Shown here: one piece after another, positions 18,088 to 26,152 of the stretch
Numbering within the stretch: the stretch's first letter is position 1
How the letters are laid out: the number at the start of each line of letters is the position of its first letter
NCBI RefSeq assembly: GCF_001570905.1
Contig: NZ_BCSO01000010.1
Coordinates: 1 to 64,000 of the forward strand
DNA length: 64,000 nucleotides
Reading direction: 5' to 3'
Source: [Zimmermannella] alba NBRC 15616
Lineage (GTDB): Bacteria > Actinomycetota > Actinomycetes > Actinomycetales > Microbacteriaceae
The notes under the pieces: model-generated
What the model saw: the letters and a program-made list of their open reading frames with translations, nothing else
Databases searched by the model: none
What the model was told of the DNA's origin: nothing
Program-made: the position numbers and the translations under genes

Positions 18088-18140
18088 GGCAGATATGTTC
18101 TCCGTGCCCCGCAATGCGGCGGATGACGAACATATCTGCC
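18088..18140. repeat. long intergenic palindrome
   Basis: GGCAGATATGTTC (18088-18100) is perfectly complementary to GAACATATCTGCC (18128-18140). The inner TCCG/CGGA and CCGC/GCGG also pair. It lies between convergent genes and has no T-run. Confidence 0.8.
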
Positions 18141-18158
18141 CTTATCGTGCAGCGTTCA

Positions 18159-18824
18159 CTAGAGCGAGGAGAACTTCTCCACGTCGTCCGAGGCACCCGA
18201 CACGATGATGAGGTCGTGGTTCGAGATGACCGTGTCCGCCGTCGCGTAGGTGAAGGGGCGGCCCGGGCTCTTCACGCCGACGACCGTCACGCGGTACTTC
18301 GTGCGCACGCCCGAGTCCTTGAGTGGCACGCCGCGGATCGACTTCGGCGGGTAGAGCTTCGCGAGCACGAAGTCGTCGTCGAACTGGATGAAGTCGAGCA
18401 TGCGACCCGTGAGCAGGTGCGCCGTCCGCTCACCCGCCTCAGCCTCGGGGTAGATGACGTGGTGCGCGCCGATGCGGGCAAGGATCTTGCCGTGCGTGGC
18501 GCTCATGGCCTTTGCCCAGATCTGCGGGATCTTGAGGTCGGCAAGGTTCGCGGTCACGAGCACGCTCGCCTCGAGGGAGGTACCGACGGCAACGACGGCG
18601 ACCGAGAACTCCTGCGCGCCAATCTGGCGGAGCGCGTCAATGTTGCGAGCGTCGGCCTGCACGGCGTGCGTGACGCGGTCGGCCCACTTCTGGACGAGCC
18701 GCTCGTCGGTGTCGACCACGAGCACTTCACGGCCCTGACGCTGCAGCTGACCCGCGGTTGCGGCGCCGAAGCGGCCAAGCCCAATCACCAGGACGGGTGC
18801 ATCGTGCGGAACTGGGTTACCCAA
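18159..18824 (-). CDS. potassium uptake regulatory subunit, TrkA/KtrA type (RCK)
   Basis: 221-residue cytoplasmic ring-forming subunit that gates the KtrB-type channel by nucleotide binding. RCK_N has the Rossmann motif VLVIGLGRFGAATAGQL, the ribose-binding aspartate in VVDTDE, and the DARN region; RCK_C follows after residue about 140. The start is a TTG at 18824 with AGAGG seven bases upstream, overlapping the TrkH stop by eight bases, so the two are translationally coupled. Confidence 0.88.
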   Translation of the reverse strand: MGNPVPHDAPVLVIGLGRFGAATAGQLQRQGREVLVVDTDERLVQKWADRVTHAVQADARNIDALRQIGAQEFSVAVVAVGTSLEASVLVTANLADLKIPQIWAKAMSATHGKILARIGAHHVIYPEAEAGERTAHLLTGRMLDFIQFDDDFVLAKLYPPKSIRGVPLKDSGVRTKYRVTVVGVKSPGRPFTYATADTVISNHDLIIVSGASDDVEKFSSL

Positions 18825-20268
18825 CGATGATCCTCTCTTCGGGCAGCCGGAACAGCTGCTTTGTTTCACTCGACGCGAGGGCCGCGGCCATCGTGACGGT
18901 ACCAACTCGTCCCAGCCACATGGTGGCCGAGAGCACGTAACTGCCCGCTTCGGGCATGTCGGAGGTGAGGCCCGAGCTCAGGCCGCACGTCGCGAAGGCG
19001 CTGATCGCCTCAAAGAGTGCGTGCGAGAACGGTGCCCCCGTGATCTGCTGCATCGCGATCGTCGAGACTGCGACGATGGTCGAACCCCACAGAGCAACCG
19101 AGACGCCGAGGCGCAGGACATCTTGCGGGATGCGGCGGCCAAAGGCCTGGATATCGCTCACACCGCGCGCTTCAGCAACGGCTGCGAGGAAGAGGATCGC
19201 GAGCGTCGTCACCTTGATGCCACCCGCAGTTGAGGCCGAACCGCCACCGACGAACATGAGCATCGCGAGCACCTGAAGCGTCGACTCATCGGCTTGCGCG
19301 ATGTCGATCGTCGAGAAGCCGCCCGAGCGGGCCATGCCCGAGAGGAAGAAGGACGTGAAGGGTCGCATCCAGGGGTCTTGCGCGCCTATCGTCGCGGGAT
19401 TGTTGCCCTCGATCGCGTAGATGAGGAGCCCACCGGCGACAAAGAGGAGGATCGTCGTGACGAGGGTGAGCTTGACGTGCACGGAGAGGTGCTGGCGGCG
19501 GCGTGCCCAGCGGGCGAGCGCGAAGATGACGGGGAAGCCGACGCTGCCGAGGAAGACTGCGGTGAGGAGGCAGCCGAGCATCCACGCATCGTGCGTGAAC
19601 GGCTCAAGGCCCTCATGGTTCGGCGTGAAGCCGGTGTTCGTGAATGCGGATGCAGCGTAGTAGAAGCCCTCAAAGATCGCCATCACCGGTTCGGTGCCGT
19701 ACATGATGAGGCGCGGAATGATGAGAAGTGCGATGACGCACTCAATGACGAGGAGGGACACGGCAACGGTCGTGAGCATCCCGCCGATTTCGCCGAGGCG
19801 AACCGCCTGTGACTCCGCGACCGGGCCCGCATGCAGGCGCAGCGAGTTCGAGTCGCTCGCGGCCATGAGCTTCTGACGGAGCCCGAGGCGGCGCGTGACG
19901 ACCGCACCCATGATGCTCGCGAGCGAGAGCACACCGATCGCACCCACCTCAATACCGATGAAGATCACCACATTGCCGAAGGCCGACCAGTAGCTCGACA
20001 TATCGACGACGGCGAGGCCGGTGACACAAATCGTGGAGACAGCAGTGAAGAGGGCCACGTGGAAGGGGGCTGCGGTGCCGTCGGCGGTTGAGATAGGGAG
20101 CATGAGCAGCACCGTCCAAATGAGGATGATGCTGGTGAAAATGACGACGGCAAAGCGAGACGGGCTGTGCTGTGCGAAGCCGTTCACCCAGTCGTGAAAG
20201 CGCTCAGTGGGGGACTTGCGGCCAGGGAAGATCGCAGCGACCGGTGAGCTGCGGCGGCCGAGAGACAT
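18817..20268 (-). CDS. potassium transporter, TrkH/KtrB family
   Basis: 483-residue integral membrane potassium uptake channel with four M1-P-M2 repeats. Pore-loop selectivity regions are visible in FTAVSTICVTGLAVVD, ASAFTNTGFTPNHEGL, GGGSASTAGGIKVTT and FEAISAFATCGLSSGL, each with the conserved glycine. The ATG at 20268 is chosen for GGAG four bases upstream; 13 upstream in-frame residues are poorly supported. Functions with the overlapping RCK subunit. Confidence 0.92.
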   Translation of the reverse strand: MSLGRRSSPVAAIFPGRKSPTERFHDWVNGFAQHSPSRFAVVIFTSIILIWTVLLMLPISTADGTAAPFHVALFTAVSTICVTGLAVVDMSSYWSAFGNVVIFIGIEVGAIGVLSLASIMGAVVTRRLGLRQKLMAASDSNSLRLHAGPVAESQAVRLGEIGGMLTTVAVSLLVIECVIALLIIPRLIMYGTEPVMAIFEGFYYAASAFTNTGFTPNHEGLEPFTHDAWMLGCLLTAVFLGSVGFPVIFALARWARRRQHLSVHVKLTLVTTILLFVAGGLLIYAIEGNNPATIGAQDPWMRPFTSFFLSGMARSGGFSTIDIAQADESTLQVLAMLMFVGGGSASTAGGIKVTTLAILFLAAVAEARGVSDIQAFGRRIPQDVLRLGVSVALWGSTIVAVSTIAMQQITGAPFSHALFEAISAFATCGLSSGLTSDMPEAGSYVLSATMWLGRVGTVTMAAALASSETKQLFRLPEERIIVG

Positions 20269-20448
20269 TGCGCTCCTTGATCTGGCGCCGGCGGGATGTC
20301 GGCACATGCGCGGTCAATGCTATTCCCAACTCGTGGGCCATTCACAGAGAGTGTGGGCGCTGGGGTAGAAGTCCTGATTGGCGGCCCGCAAGATACGTGA
20401 CGATCGGATGAAATCAAGGATTTTCACTGGGCGTGTCGCACGTTGGAC

Positions 20449-20478
20449 TTGTCACATGCGTCCCTTCCAGCATAGGCT
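20449..20478 (+). promoter_or_regulatory. promoter of the small DNA-binding protein
   Basis: TTGTCA and TAGGCT are separated by exactly 18 bases. A leader of about 75 bases precedes the ATG at 20559. The rest of the 290-base gap holds the trkH upstream region and nothing else I can name. Confidence 0.6.
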
Positions 20479-20558
20479 CACCACGGAGCGCAGGAATCAC
20501 TCTGATCACGCGCCATCACTGCTGATCGCTTTTCTTTCACCACAGGGAGAACCACCAC

Positions 20559-20765
20559 ATGCCGAACGACCTGTCCGACGTGCGCTTCCTCACGGTGGCT
20601 GAGGTGGCGGAGCTGATGCGCGTGTCGAAGATGACTGTGTACCGCCTCGTTCACTCGGGTGAGCTTCCGGCCGTGCGTTTTGGTCGTTCCTTCCGCGTCC
20701 CCGAGTCGGCTGTTGCCGAAGCGGTCGCGCAGACCAACCGCATGTACGGCGAACAGTCTGCCTAG
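20559..20765 (+). CDS. small MerR/excisionase-type DNA-binding protein
   Basis: 68-residue helix-turn-helix protein: FLTVAEVAELMRVSKMTVYRLVHSGELPAVRFGRSFRVPESAV is the winged helix of the excisionase/BldC-like family. Proteins of this type adjoin bS22 in many actinobacteria and are chromosomal regulators rather than phage excisionases; no integrase or att site is nearby. GGGAGA lies eight bases upstream of the ATG. Confidence 0.85.
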   Translation: MPNDLSDVRFLTVAEVAELMRVSKMTVYRLVHSGELPAVRFGRSFRVPESAVAEAVAQTNRMYGEQSA

Positions 20766-20800
20766 TCGCCGACACCGCAGAAGCCACACGCGACACTCCG

Positions 20801-20839
20801 CGTGTGCACGCAGCGTGTCAGCGTGTGCACGCAGCGTGT
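20801..20839 (+). promoter_or_regulatory. two 18-bp direct repeats at the bS22 promoter
   Basis: CGTGTGCACGCAGCGTGT occurs at 20801-20818 and 20822-20839, a 21-bp period (two helical turns). The second copy runs into a -10 candidate TAAGCT (20839-20844). Confidence 0.6.
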
Positions 20840-20912
20840 AAGCTCGAAGAAGCGCGAATTTCGCGGTGCGTCGTCATCGCGTCCGCTCATCCGCAACTGT
20901 AAGGAAGATCCC

Positions 20913-21011
20913 ATGGGCTCTGTTGTCAAGAAGCGCCGCAAGCGCATGGCGAAGAAGAAGCACCGCAAGCTTCTCCGTAAGACTCGCCACCAGCGTCGCA
21001 ACAAGAAGTAA
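20913..21011 (+). CDS. 30S ribosomal protein bS22 (AURKAIP1/COX24 domain)
   Basis: A 32-residue, extremely basic protein (MGSVVKKRRKRMAKKKHRK...) matching the small actinobacterial ribosomal protein bS22, which sits near the decoding centre in mycobacterial ribosomes. AAGGAAG lies six bases before the ATG. The longer upstream frame (from 20802) reads through the promoter repeats and is rejected. A terminator follows. Confidence 0.93.
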   Translation: MGSVVKKRRKRMAKKKHRKLLRKTRHQRRNKK

Positions 21012-21028
21012 GTCGCGACACCGCGCAG

Positions 21029-21059
21029 AACGCGCCGACCATCAGGACGGCGCGTTTTT
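21029..21059 (+). terminator. rho-independent terminator of bS22
   Basis: AACGCGCCG pairs with CGGCGCGTT, followed by a T5 run. Confidence 0.9.
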
Positions 21060-21135
21060 GCGTTCCCGGATGGGCGGGGAACCGAGTGCTCACGATCCTC
21101 TGTGACCCGCGCCACGCCGTCCGGGGCCTGACTTG

Positions 21136-21200
21136 TTACCCTTGACCCCTCAACTGGTGAGCCGGGAAGTCTGGTCGGCGTCGCGCATAAGCGCGTCTTC
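21136..21200 (+). promoter_or_regulatory. nhaA promoter and structured leader (candidate)
   Basis: TACCCT at 21136-21141 is a -10 candidate, giving a leader of about 80 bases to the ATG at 21228. The leader contains GAGCCGGGAAGTCTGGTCGGC, in which GCCG can pair with CGGC. It is followed by GTCGCGC-ATAA-GCGCGTC, a hairpin with one T-T mismatch that ends just before an alternative GTG at 21201. It may sense ions, but no known riboswitch class can be assigned by eye. Confidence 0.35.
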
Positions 21201-21227
21201 GTGACCACGACCACCCGAAAGAGGCCC

Positions 21228-22493
21228 ATGGCTCGCAACGCCCTCGCTCACAAGCTGCACCGTCCCGACGACACCTTTTCGCTCCGCGACCAACTCAACG
21301 GTGAGCGCCTTGGCGGCATCCTGCTCCTCACCGCCGCCGCCATCGGCTTCGTCCTCGCAAATTCGCCGCTGTCGGAGTGGTTCAGCGATCTTGCACACAC
21401 CGAGATCGGACCAGAGGCGCTCGGCCTCAAACTCTCCCTCGCGCACTGGGCAGCCGACGGTGTCCTCGCCATCTTCTTCTTTGTCGTGGGCCTTGAACTC
21501 AAGCGCGAGTTCGTCACCGGTTCGCTTCGAGATCCCCGCAAGGTCTCGCTGCCGATTCTTGCGGCGGTCGCTGGCATGGCCGTCCCCGCGGTGATCTACT
21601 CGATCGTTGTCTCTGTTGCTGGCCTGGATGCCGCGCTCCGAGGCTGGGCCATCCCCGTCGCCACCGACATTGCCTTCGCCATGGGGCTGGTGGCGGTGTT
21701 CGGTCGCGGGATGCCGCCTGCCTTCCGCGTCTTCCTGTTGACCCTCGCCGTCGTTGACGACCTCCTCGGCATCACGGTCATCGCGATCTTCTACACCGCG
21801 AACCTCTCGCTCATCTGGCTGGCCGCCGCGCTCGCGGTCATCGCCGCGTACTGGGTCATGACGCACCGGGGCTGGAACCCGCGCTGGCTGCTCATCCCGC
21901 TGGGTGTCCTCGCCTGGTACTGCATGCTGCAATCCGGCGTCCACGCGACGATCGCTGGTGTCCTCCTTGGCCTTTCGGTTCCCGCGCGCCCCATCGGCAA
22001 CGACGAAATCTCGCTCGCCGAAGATATGGAGCACGACTGGAACGCGCTCTCCCAGGGCGTCGCACTCCCCGTGTTCGCCTTCTTCTCGGCGGGTGTCCCG
22101 GTTGCGGCTGGCGGTGGAGATCTCTCGAGCGTTGTGAGCGACCCGGTGTTTCTCGGTGTCTTGCTCGGCCTGTTTGCTGGCAAACCGCTCGGCATTTTCG
22201 CGAGCGTGGCGATCTTCCGCTGGGTGCCGGGCTTCGCGCTGGATGCGAGCCTCAAGCTGCGCGACATCCTCGCCCTTGGCGGTCTCGCGGGCATTGGGTT
22301 CACGGTGTCGCTCCTCATTGGTGAGCTCGCTTTCCGAGGCGACGAAACGCACATCGACCACGCGCATCTTGGCGTGATCGCGGGATCGCTCCTCGCAGCC
22401 CTCGCAGGCGGGATGCTGCTCTCCTGGTGCTCCGCCGCACACCGACGCTCGCACGATGCGGGCCTTGAGGACGAGCAGGGTGCGTCAAGCTAG
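21228..22493 (+). CDS. nhaA: Na+/H+ antiporter NhaA
   Basis: Electrogenic sodium/proton antiporter of the inner membrane, for pH and salt homeostasis. The roughly 421-residue protein has 11-12 helices and the hallmark ion-binding aspartate pair in LAVVDDLLGI, plus ATDIAFAMG and the FFVVGLELKREF motif of helix 2. A GTG at 21201 would add nine residues (MTTTTRKRP); the ATG at 21228 has AGAGG only three bases away, so the start is uncertain. A structured leader precedes it. The glutaredoxin gene follows after four bases. Confidence 0.93.
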   Translation: MARNALAHKLHRPDDTFSLRDQLNGERLGGILLLTAAAIGFVLANSPLSEWFSDLAHTEIGPEALGLKLSLAHWAADGVLAIFFFVVGLELKREFVTGSLRDPRKVSLPILAAVAGMAVPAVIYSIVVSVAGLDAALRGWAIPVATDIAFAMGLVAVFGRGMPPAFRVFLLTLAVVDDLLGITVIAIFYTANLSLIWLAAALAVIAAYWVMTHRGWNPRWLLIPLGVLAWYCMLQSGVHATIAGVLLGLSVPARPIGNDEISLAEDMEHDWNALSQGVALPVFAFFSAGVPVAAGGGDLSSVVSDPVFLGVLLGLFAGKPLGIFASVAIFRWVPGFALDASLKLRDILALGGLAGIGFTVSLLIGELAFRGDETHIDHAHLGVIAGSLLAALAGGMLLSWCSAAHRRSHDAGLEDEQGASS

Positions 22494-22497
22494 AAGC

Positions 22498-22734
22498 GTG
22501 AAGACCGTTGACTTCTATACCCGCCAGGGGTGCCACCTCTGCGAGGCCGCCCTCGCCATTGTTGAGCCGATCGCTCGTGAATGTGGTGCACAGCTGCGCT
22601 TGCACGACATCGACGAAGACGTCGCGCTGCAGGAGCGCTACGGCGAACTCGTCCCGGTCGTGAATATCGATGGTGAGCGTCACGCGCAGTGGCGCGTGTA
22701 CGAGAGCGAACTGCGGGCGGCACTCGTCGAGTGA
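22498..22734 (+). CDS. glutaredoxin-like protein
   Basis: 78-residue thioredoxin-fold protein of the DUF836/YruB-like type: VDFYTRQGCHLCEAAL has a CHLC redox pair, and the cis-proline lies in LVPVVNIDG. It probably handles small-molecule or protein disulphides in the cytoplasm. GTG at 22498 is chosen because it gives the fold its first strand directly; it lies four bases after nhaA, so the two are co-transcribed. Confidence 0.82.
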   Translation: MKTVDFYTRQGCHLCEAALAIVEPIARECGAQLRLHDIDEDVALQERYGELVPVVNIDGERHAQWRVYESELRAALVE

Positions 22735-22761
22735 GACGGCCTGCCTCGTTGAGATACGTGC

Positions 22762-23499
22762 CTAGAGCGTCGAGCTCGTCGCGACCGAGAGGAACAGCGC
22801 GATGACGACGGTGTTGAAGCCGAAGGCGATGATCGAGTTGAGTGTCACCCAGTTGCGGGCCGAGGCTGTCCGCGTTTCGACGTCCGAGGTGGCGAAGGTC
22901 GTCGCAACCTGGATGGAAGCATAGAGGAAGTCGCTGAAGTGCTCGTCCTCATCCCCGGGGATGTGGACGCCGTCCGACTGCGCCCACTCGCGCAGGTACG
23001 TGACCGCAAACGCGACGACCATGAGCAGCCACGAGCCCGTGATGAGCGCGAAGGCGGCAGTGACCATGATCCAGTCCTCACGCATCCCCGGGGTCAGCAC
23101 GAGGGCCATGACGCCGATGAAGCCGACGACTGCGCCCGTGAGCGGGAGGGAAACGCCATCCATGAGCGTGAGGCGCTGCACGAGCCGTTCGTGCTCGGTC
23201 TGAGGCGTACTTGCGCGGGTCACGTCGCGGAGCGTCTCGCCGTGGAACGGGCGGAACGCGAGCCACGACCACACGAGGAAGATAACCGCGTAGACGAGCC
23301 AGAGGACCGCCGTGCTCACAAACAGGATGATGTAGCGGGGGATCGCCGGATACATGGCGAGGAGTGCCCACGCGACGACCGCGGCGATCGGGATAGACAT
23401 CGCGGTCGCGCCGGTGAGGCGCCAGCTATCCCGCGTCCAGCGTGGAGCACGGGGTGCCCCCGACGCAGTGGTCAACGGGTACCCCGTGTCGCCTGCCAT
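22762..23499 (-). CDS. DUF1345 membrane protein
   Basis: 245 residues with about six membrane helices. The C-terminal block FSDFLYASIQVATTFATSDVE...RNWVTLNSIIAFGFNTVVIAL is the DUF1345 signature. Function unknown. AAGGA lies eight bases before the ATG at 23499. Only 11 bases separate it from the aspS stop, so it is the second gene of an aspS operon. Confidence 0.85.
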   Translation of the reverse strand: MAGDTGYPLTTASGAPRAPRWTRDSWRLTGATAMSIPIAAVVAWALLAMYPAIPRYIILFVSTAVLWLVYAVIFLVWSWLAFRPFHGETLRDVTRASTPQTEHERLVQRLTLMDGVSLPLTGAVVGFIGVMALVLTPGMREDWIMVTAAFALITGSWLLMVVAFAVTYLREWAQSDGVHIPGDEDEHFSDFLYASIQVATTFATSDVETRTASARNWVTLNSIIAFGFNTVVIALFLSVATSSTL

Positions 23500-23510
23500 G
23501 ACGCTGATCC

Positions 23511-24821
23511 TTACGGGGTCAGACGGTTCGGGCCGCGGAAGAGGAAGGTCACCTCACGCAGGTTCGGCTGGTGCAGCATGAGCATGAGCATGCGCGCAAG
23601 GCCCATACCGAAGCCACCGTGCGGGGGAGCGCCGTAGCGGAAGAAGTCGAGGTAGAAGCCGAGCTCCTCGACGTCCATGCCCTTCTCACGAGCCTGCTCC
23701 TCGATGACGTCCACGCGGTGCTCACGCTGGGCACCGGTCGAGATCTCGACACCGTTCCAGATGAGGTCATAGCTCTTCGTGAGCGAGGCGTCGTCCTCGT
23801 GACGCATGTGGTAGAACGGGCGAATCGAGGCCGGGTAGTCGGTGAGGAACACGAACTCGTGGCCGTACTGCTCCTTCACATGCGCCGCAATCTGACGCTC
23901 GCCTTCGGGGTCGAGGTCGAGGTCGCCGCGCTCGATCTTGTGGCCGCGAGCCTCAACGATCTCGCGTGCCTCAAGGAGCGGGATGCGCGGGAACGGGAGC
24001 GAAGGCACGACAACGTCAACGTCGAAGAGTTCCTTGATCTCTTCGCCGTGAGCTTCCTTGACAGCGGTGAGGCCGGCGACGAGGAGCTCCTCCTGCATCT
24101 TCATGACGTCCTCGTGGGAGTCAATCCAGCTCATCTCGGAGTCAACACCCGTGAACTCGGTCGCGTGACGGCTCGTGAACGACGGGTCGGCGCGGAAGAC
24201 CGGGCCGATCTCGAAGACGCGACCGAAACCGGCCGACTGGGCCATCTGCTTGAAGAACTGCGGCGACTGGGCGAGGTACGCGGTCTGCTCGAAGTAGTCG
24301 ACCTTGAACAGCTCAGCCTTCGTCTCCGAGGCGCTCGCCATGAGCTTCGGCGTGAAGATCTCGACGAAGCCGTTCTCGATCCAGTAGCAGCGCATCGCGT
24401 GCGCGAAGGTCGTCTGGACGCGGAACATGAGGTTGTTGCGCGGCGTGCGCAGGTCGAGGAAGCGCCAGTCGAGACGCTTGTCAATCGAGGAGTCATCCGC
24501 GATCGGCGTCTCGGCAATTGCCTCCGACTCGACCTTGAGCTCAGCGATCTTCACCTCGAGGCCGCCAAGCTTCACGCGCTCGTCGTGCTTGAGCTCGCCC
24601 GACACCGTGAGCATCGTGCCCTGCGCGAGGCCCGCAATCGTGGTCGAAATCTCCTCGCGATCCTCCGAGCGCGGATTCACGAGCTGGAGCGCTCCAGACT
24701 CGTCGCGCAGCACAACAAACTGCACCTTCTTCTGATCGCGCACCTTGTCGACCCATCCCTGGACGGTGACGGGGCCATCGGCGCGCTCGGACAGCTGGGA
24801 GATAAGGGTGCGTTCAGTCAC
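23511..24821 (-). CDS. aspS: aspartate--tRNA ligase, short archaeal/eukaryal-type
   Basis: 436-residue class II synthetase charging tRNA-Asp, possibly also tRNA-Asn. An N-terminal OB fold (VTVQGWVDKVRD) is followed directly by the catalytic core: motif 2 (FRADPSFTSRHATEFTGVDSEMSW), the GVEISTGAQREHR loop and motif 3 (GAPPHGGFGMGLARMLMLML). The roughly 130-residue GAD insertion of bacterial AspRS (usually about 590 aa) is absent. The GTG at 24821 is chosen for the family-like MTERTLISQL and for TACGCT six bases upstream; the open frame to 25556 is antisense to the phosphatase gene. Confidence 0.94.
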   Translation of the reverse strand: MTERTLISQLSERADGPVTVQGWVDKVRDQKKVQFVVLRDESGALQLVNPRSEDREEISTTIAGLAQGTMLTVSGELKHDERVKLGGLEVKIAELKVESEAIAETPIADDSSIDKRLDWRFLDLRTPRNNLMFRVQTTFAHAMRCYWIENGFVEIFTPKLMASASETKAELFKVDYFEQTAYLAQSPQFFKQMAQSAGFGRVFEIGPVFRADPSFTSRHATEFTGVDSEMSWIDSHEDVMKMQEELLVAGLTAVKEAHGEEIKELFDVDVVVPSLPFPRIPLLEAREIVEARGHKIERGDLDLDPEGERQIAAHVKEQYGHEFVFLTDYPASIRPFYHMRHEDDASLTKSYDLIWNGVEISTGAQREHRVDVIEEQAREKGMDVEELGFYLDFFRYGAPPHGGFGMGLARMLMLMLHQPNLREVTFLFRGPNRLTP

Positions 24822-24827
24822 CCAGCC

Positions 24828-24833
24828 AGCGTA
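24828..24833 (-). promoter_or_regulatory. -10 box of aspS, leaderless
   Basis: TACGCT on the minus strand, then six bases, then the GTG at 24821. Confidence 0.55.
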
Positions 24834-24884
24834 CCCGTCCCGCGTGTCGCTGTGGTTCCTCGGCTGTGCCTCAGCCCGAATCCG

Positions 24885-24890
24885 TAGCAT
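24885..24890 (+). promoter_or_regulatory. -10 box of the cytochrome c maturation operon, leaderless
   Basis: TAGCAT, then six bases, then the ATG at 24897. It would drive all five genes to 29685. Confidence 0.55.
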
Positions 24891-24896
24891 GCCCGC

Positions 24897-25544
24897 ATGG
24901 CAACTCAGCGCGTCCACCTCGTCCGTCACGGCGAAGTTGAGAACCCGAATGGACTCCTTTACGAACGACTCCCCGGGTTCTCGCTGTCCGAGCGCGGACA
25001 CCGGATGGCGCGCCTCGCCGCCGAAGACCTCCGCGAACGCGACATTCAGGCGACAAGGCTCATCGTCTCGCCCCTCGAACGCACGCAGCAGTCGGCGGCC
25101 CCCATCGCCGAACTGCTCGGCCTCGATCCCGAACTCGACGAACGCGTCATCGAGCCCTGGAACACCTTCGCCGGGAAGACCATGCACGGCCGCTACTCGG
25201 CGCTGCGCCGCCCCATGAGCTGGCGCCACCTCGTGAACCCGACGAAGCCGAGCTGGGGCGAGCCCTACCGCGAGATTGTCGAGCGGATGAAGGCGGCGAT
25301 CCTCGACGCGACCGCGGCAGCAGAGGGCGGCGATGTTATCGTGGTGACGCACCAGCTGCCCATCTGGATGGTTCACCGACGCCTTCGCGGAGTGCCGCTC
25401 GTGCACAATCCGAAGCACCGTCGATGCGCACTCTCGAGCATCACGACGCTCGAATACCACCCGGCAACGGGACTCGTTGAAGTGGACTACCGCGAGCCCG
25501 CCGCAGCCGAGCTTGCCGGGGCCATTGACGAGGGAGCCGTGTGA
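24897..25544 (+). CDS. histidine phosphatase family protein (phosphoglycerate-mutase-like)
   Basis: 215-residue branch-2-like histidine phosphatase: the catalytic VHLVRHGEV is at the N-terminus, SPLERTQQSA supplies the second arginine, and VIVVTHQLPIW the second histidine. The substrate is unknown; the family member at this position regularly heads the actinobacterial ResA-CcdA-ResB-CcsB operon. It overlaps resA by four bases. Confidence 0.88.
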   Translation: MATQRVHLVRHGEVENPNGLLYERLPGFSLSERGHRMARLAAEDLRERDIQATRLIVSPLERTQQSAAPIAELLGLDPELDERVIEPWNTFAGKTMHGRYSALRRPMSWRHLVNPTKPSWGEPYREIVERMKAAILDATAAAEGGDVIVVTHQLPIWMVHRRLRGVPLVHNPKHRRCALSSITTLEYHPATGLVEVDYREPAAAELAGAIDEGAV

Positions 25545-26152
25545 CCCAGACTGCACCGATCCGACGCCTACGTGCCGGACTCGCGCTCGTGCTGACCGCT
25601 GGACTCAGCCTCGGCCTTGCCGCGTGCAGTGACGAATCCTTCGCCCAGAACTACGGCACCGCCGACAAGGGCTACGTGGCTGGCGACGGTTCGTGGCAGG
25701 AACTCCCCGCCGAACAGCGTGGTGCCGCCGTGAGCTTCAGCGGCGAGACGAGTGACGGCAGCACCTTCACGAGCGCCGACTACACGGGCCAGGTCATGGT
25801 CGTGAACTTCTGGTACGCAGCCTGCCCGCCCTGCCGTGCCGAAGCGAAAGACCTCCAGAAGGTTGCCGACGAACAGGCCGCCAACAAGGTGCAGTTCGTG
25901 GGCGTCAACATCTACGACCAGGCCGCGACCGCGCAGAGCTTCGAAGACAGCTACGGGATCACGTACCCCTCCATCCTTGACGTCGACTCGGCTGCCGTGC
26001 GCCTCGTCTTCTCGGAGTCGGTGCCGCCGCAGGCCATCCCCTCCACCGTTGTGCTCGACCACGAGGGCCGCGTCGCCGCCGTCGTACGCGGCCCCATCGA
26101 CACCACCATGCTCGGCGACATGATCGACCGAGTCGTGGCAGAGAAGGCATGA
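25541..26152 (+). CDS. resA: TlpA/ResA-like thiol-disulphide oxidoreductase lipoprotein
   Basis: 203-residue extracytoplasmic thioredoxin-fold protein. It has a lipoprotein signal peptide with lipobox LAAC near residue 28, then the redox centre CPPC in NFWYAACPPCRAEA and the cis-proline region in QAIPSTVVLD. It keeps apocytochrome c cysteines reduced for haem attachment. The GTG at 25541 overlaps the preceding stop. ccdA follows with an ATGA overlap. Confidence 0.93.
   Translation: MTQTAPIRRLRAGLALVLTAGLSLGLAACSDESFAQNYGTADKGYVAGDGSWQELPAEQRGAAVSFSGETSDGSTFTSADYTGQVMVVNFWYAACPPCRAEAKDLQKVADEQAANKVQFVGVNIYDQAATAQSFEDSYGITYPSILDVDSAAVRLVFSESVPPQAIPSTVVLDHEGRVAAVVRGPIDTTMLGDMIDRVVAEKA

Noticed and set aside
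18817-20307. TrkH start at 20307
   Set aside because: The 13 extra residues are Arg/Ser-rich and lack a ribosome site, whereas ATG 20268 has GGAG four bases upstream.
20559-20765. Excisionase gene as a sign of a prophage or integrative element
   Set aside because: No integrase, att repeats or phage genes nearby; the neighbourhood with bS22 is the normal chromosomal setting of this protein.
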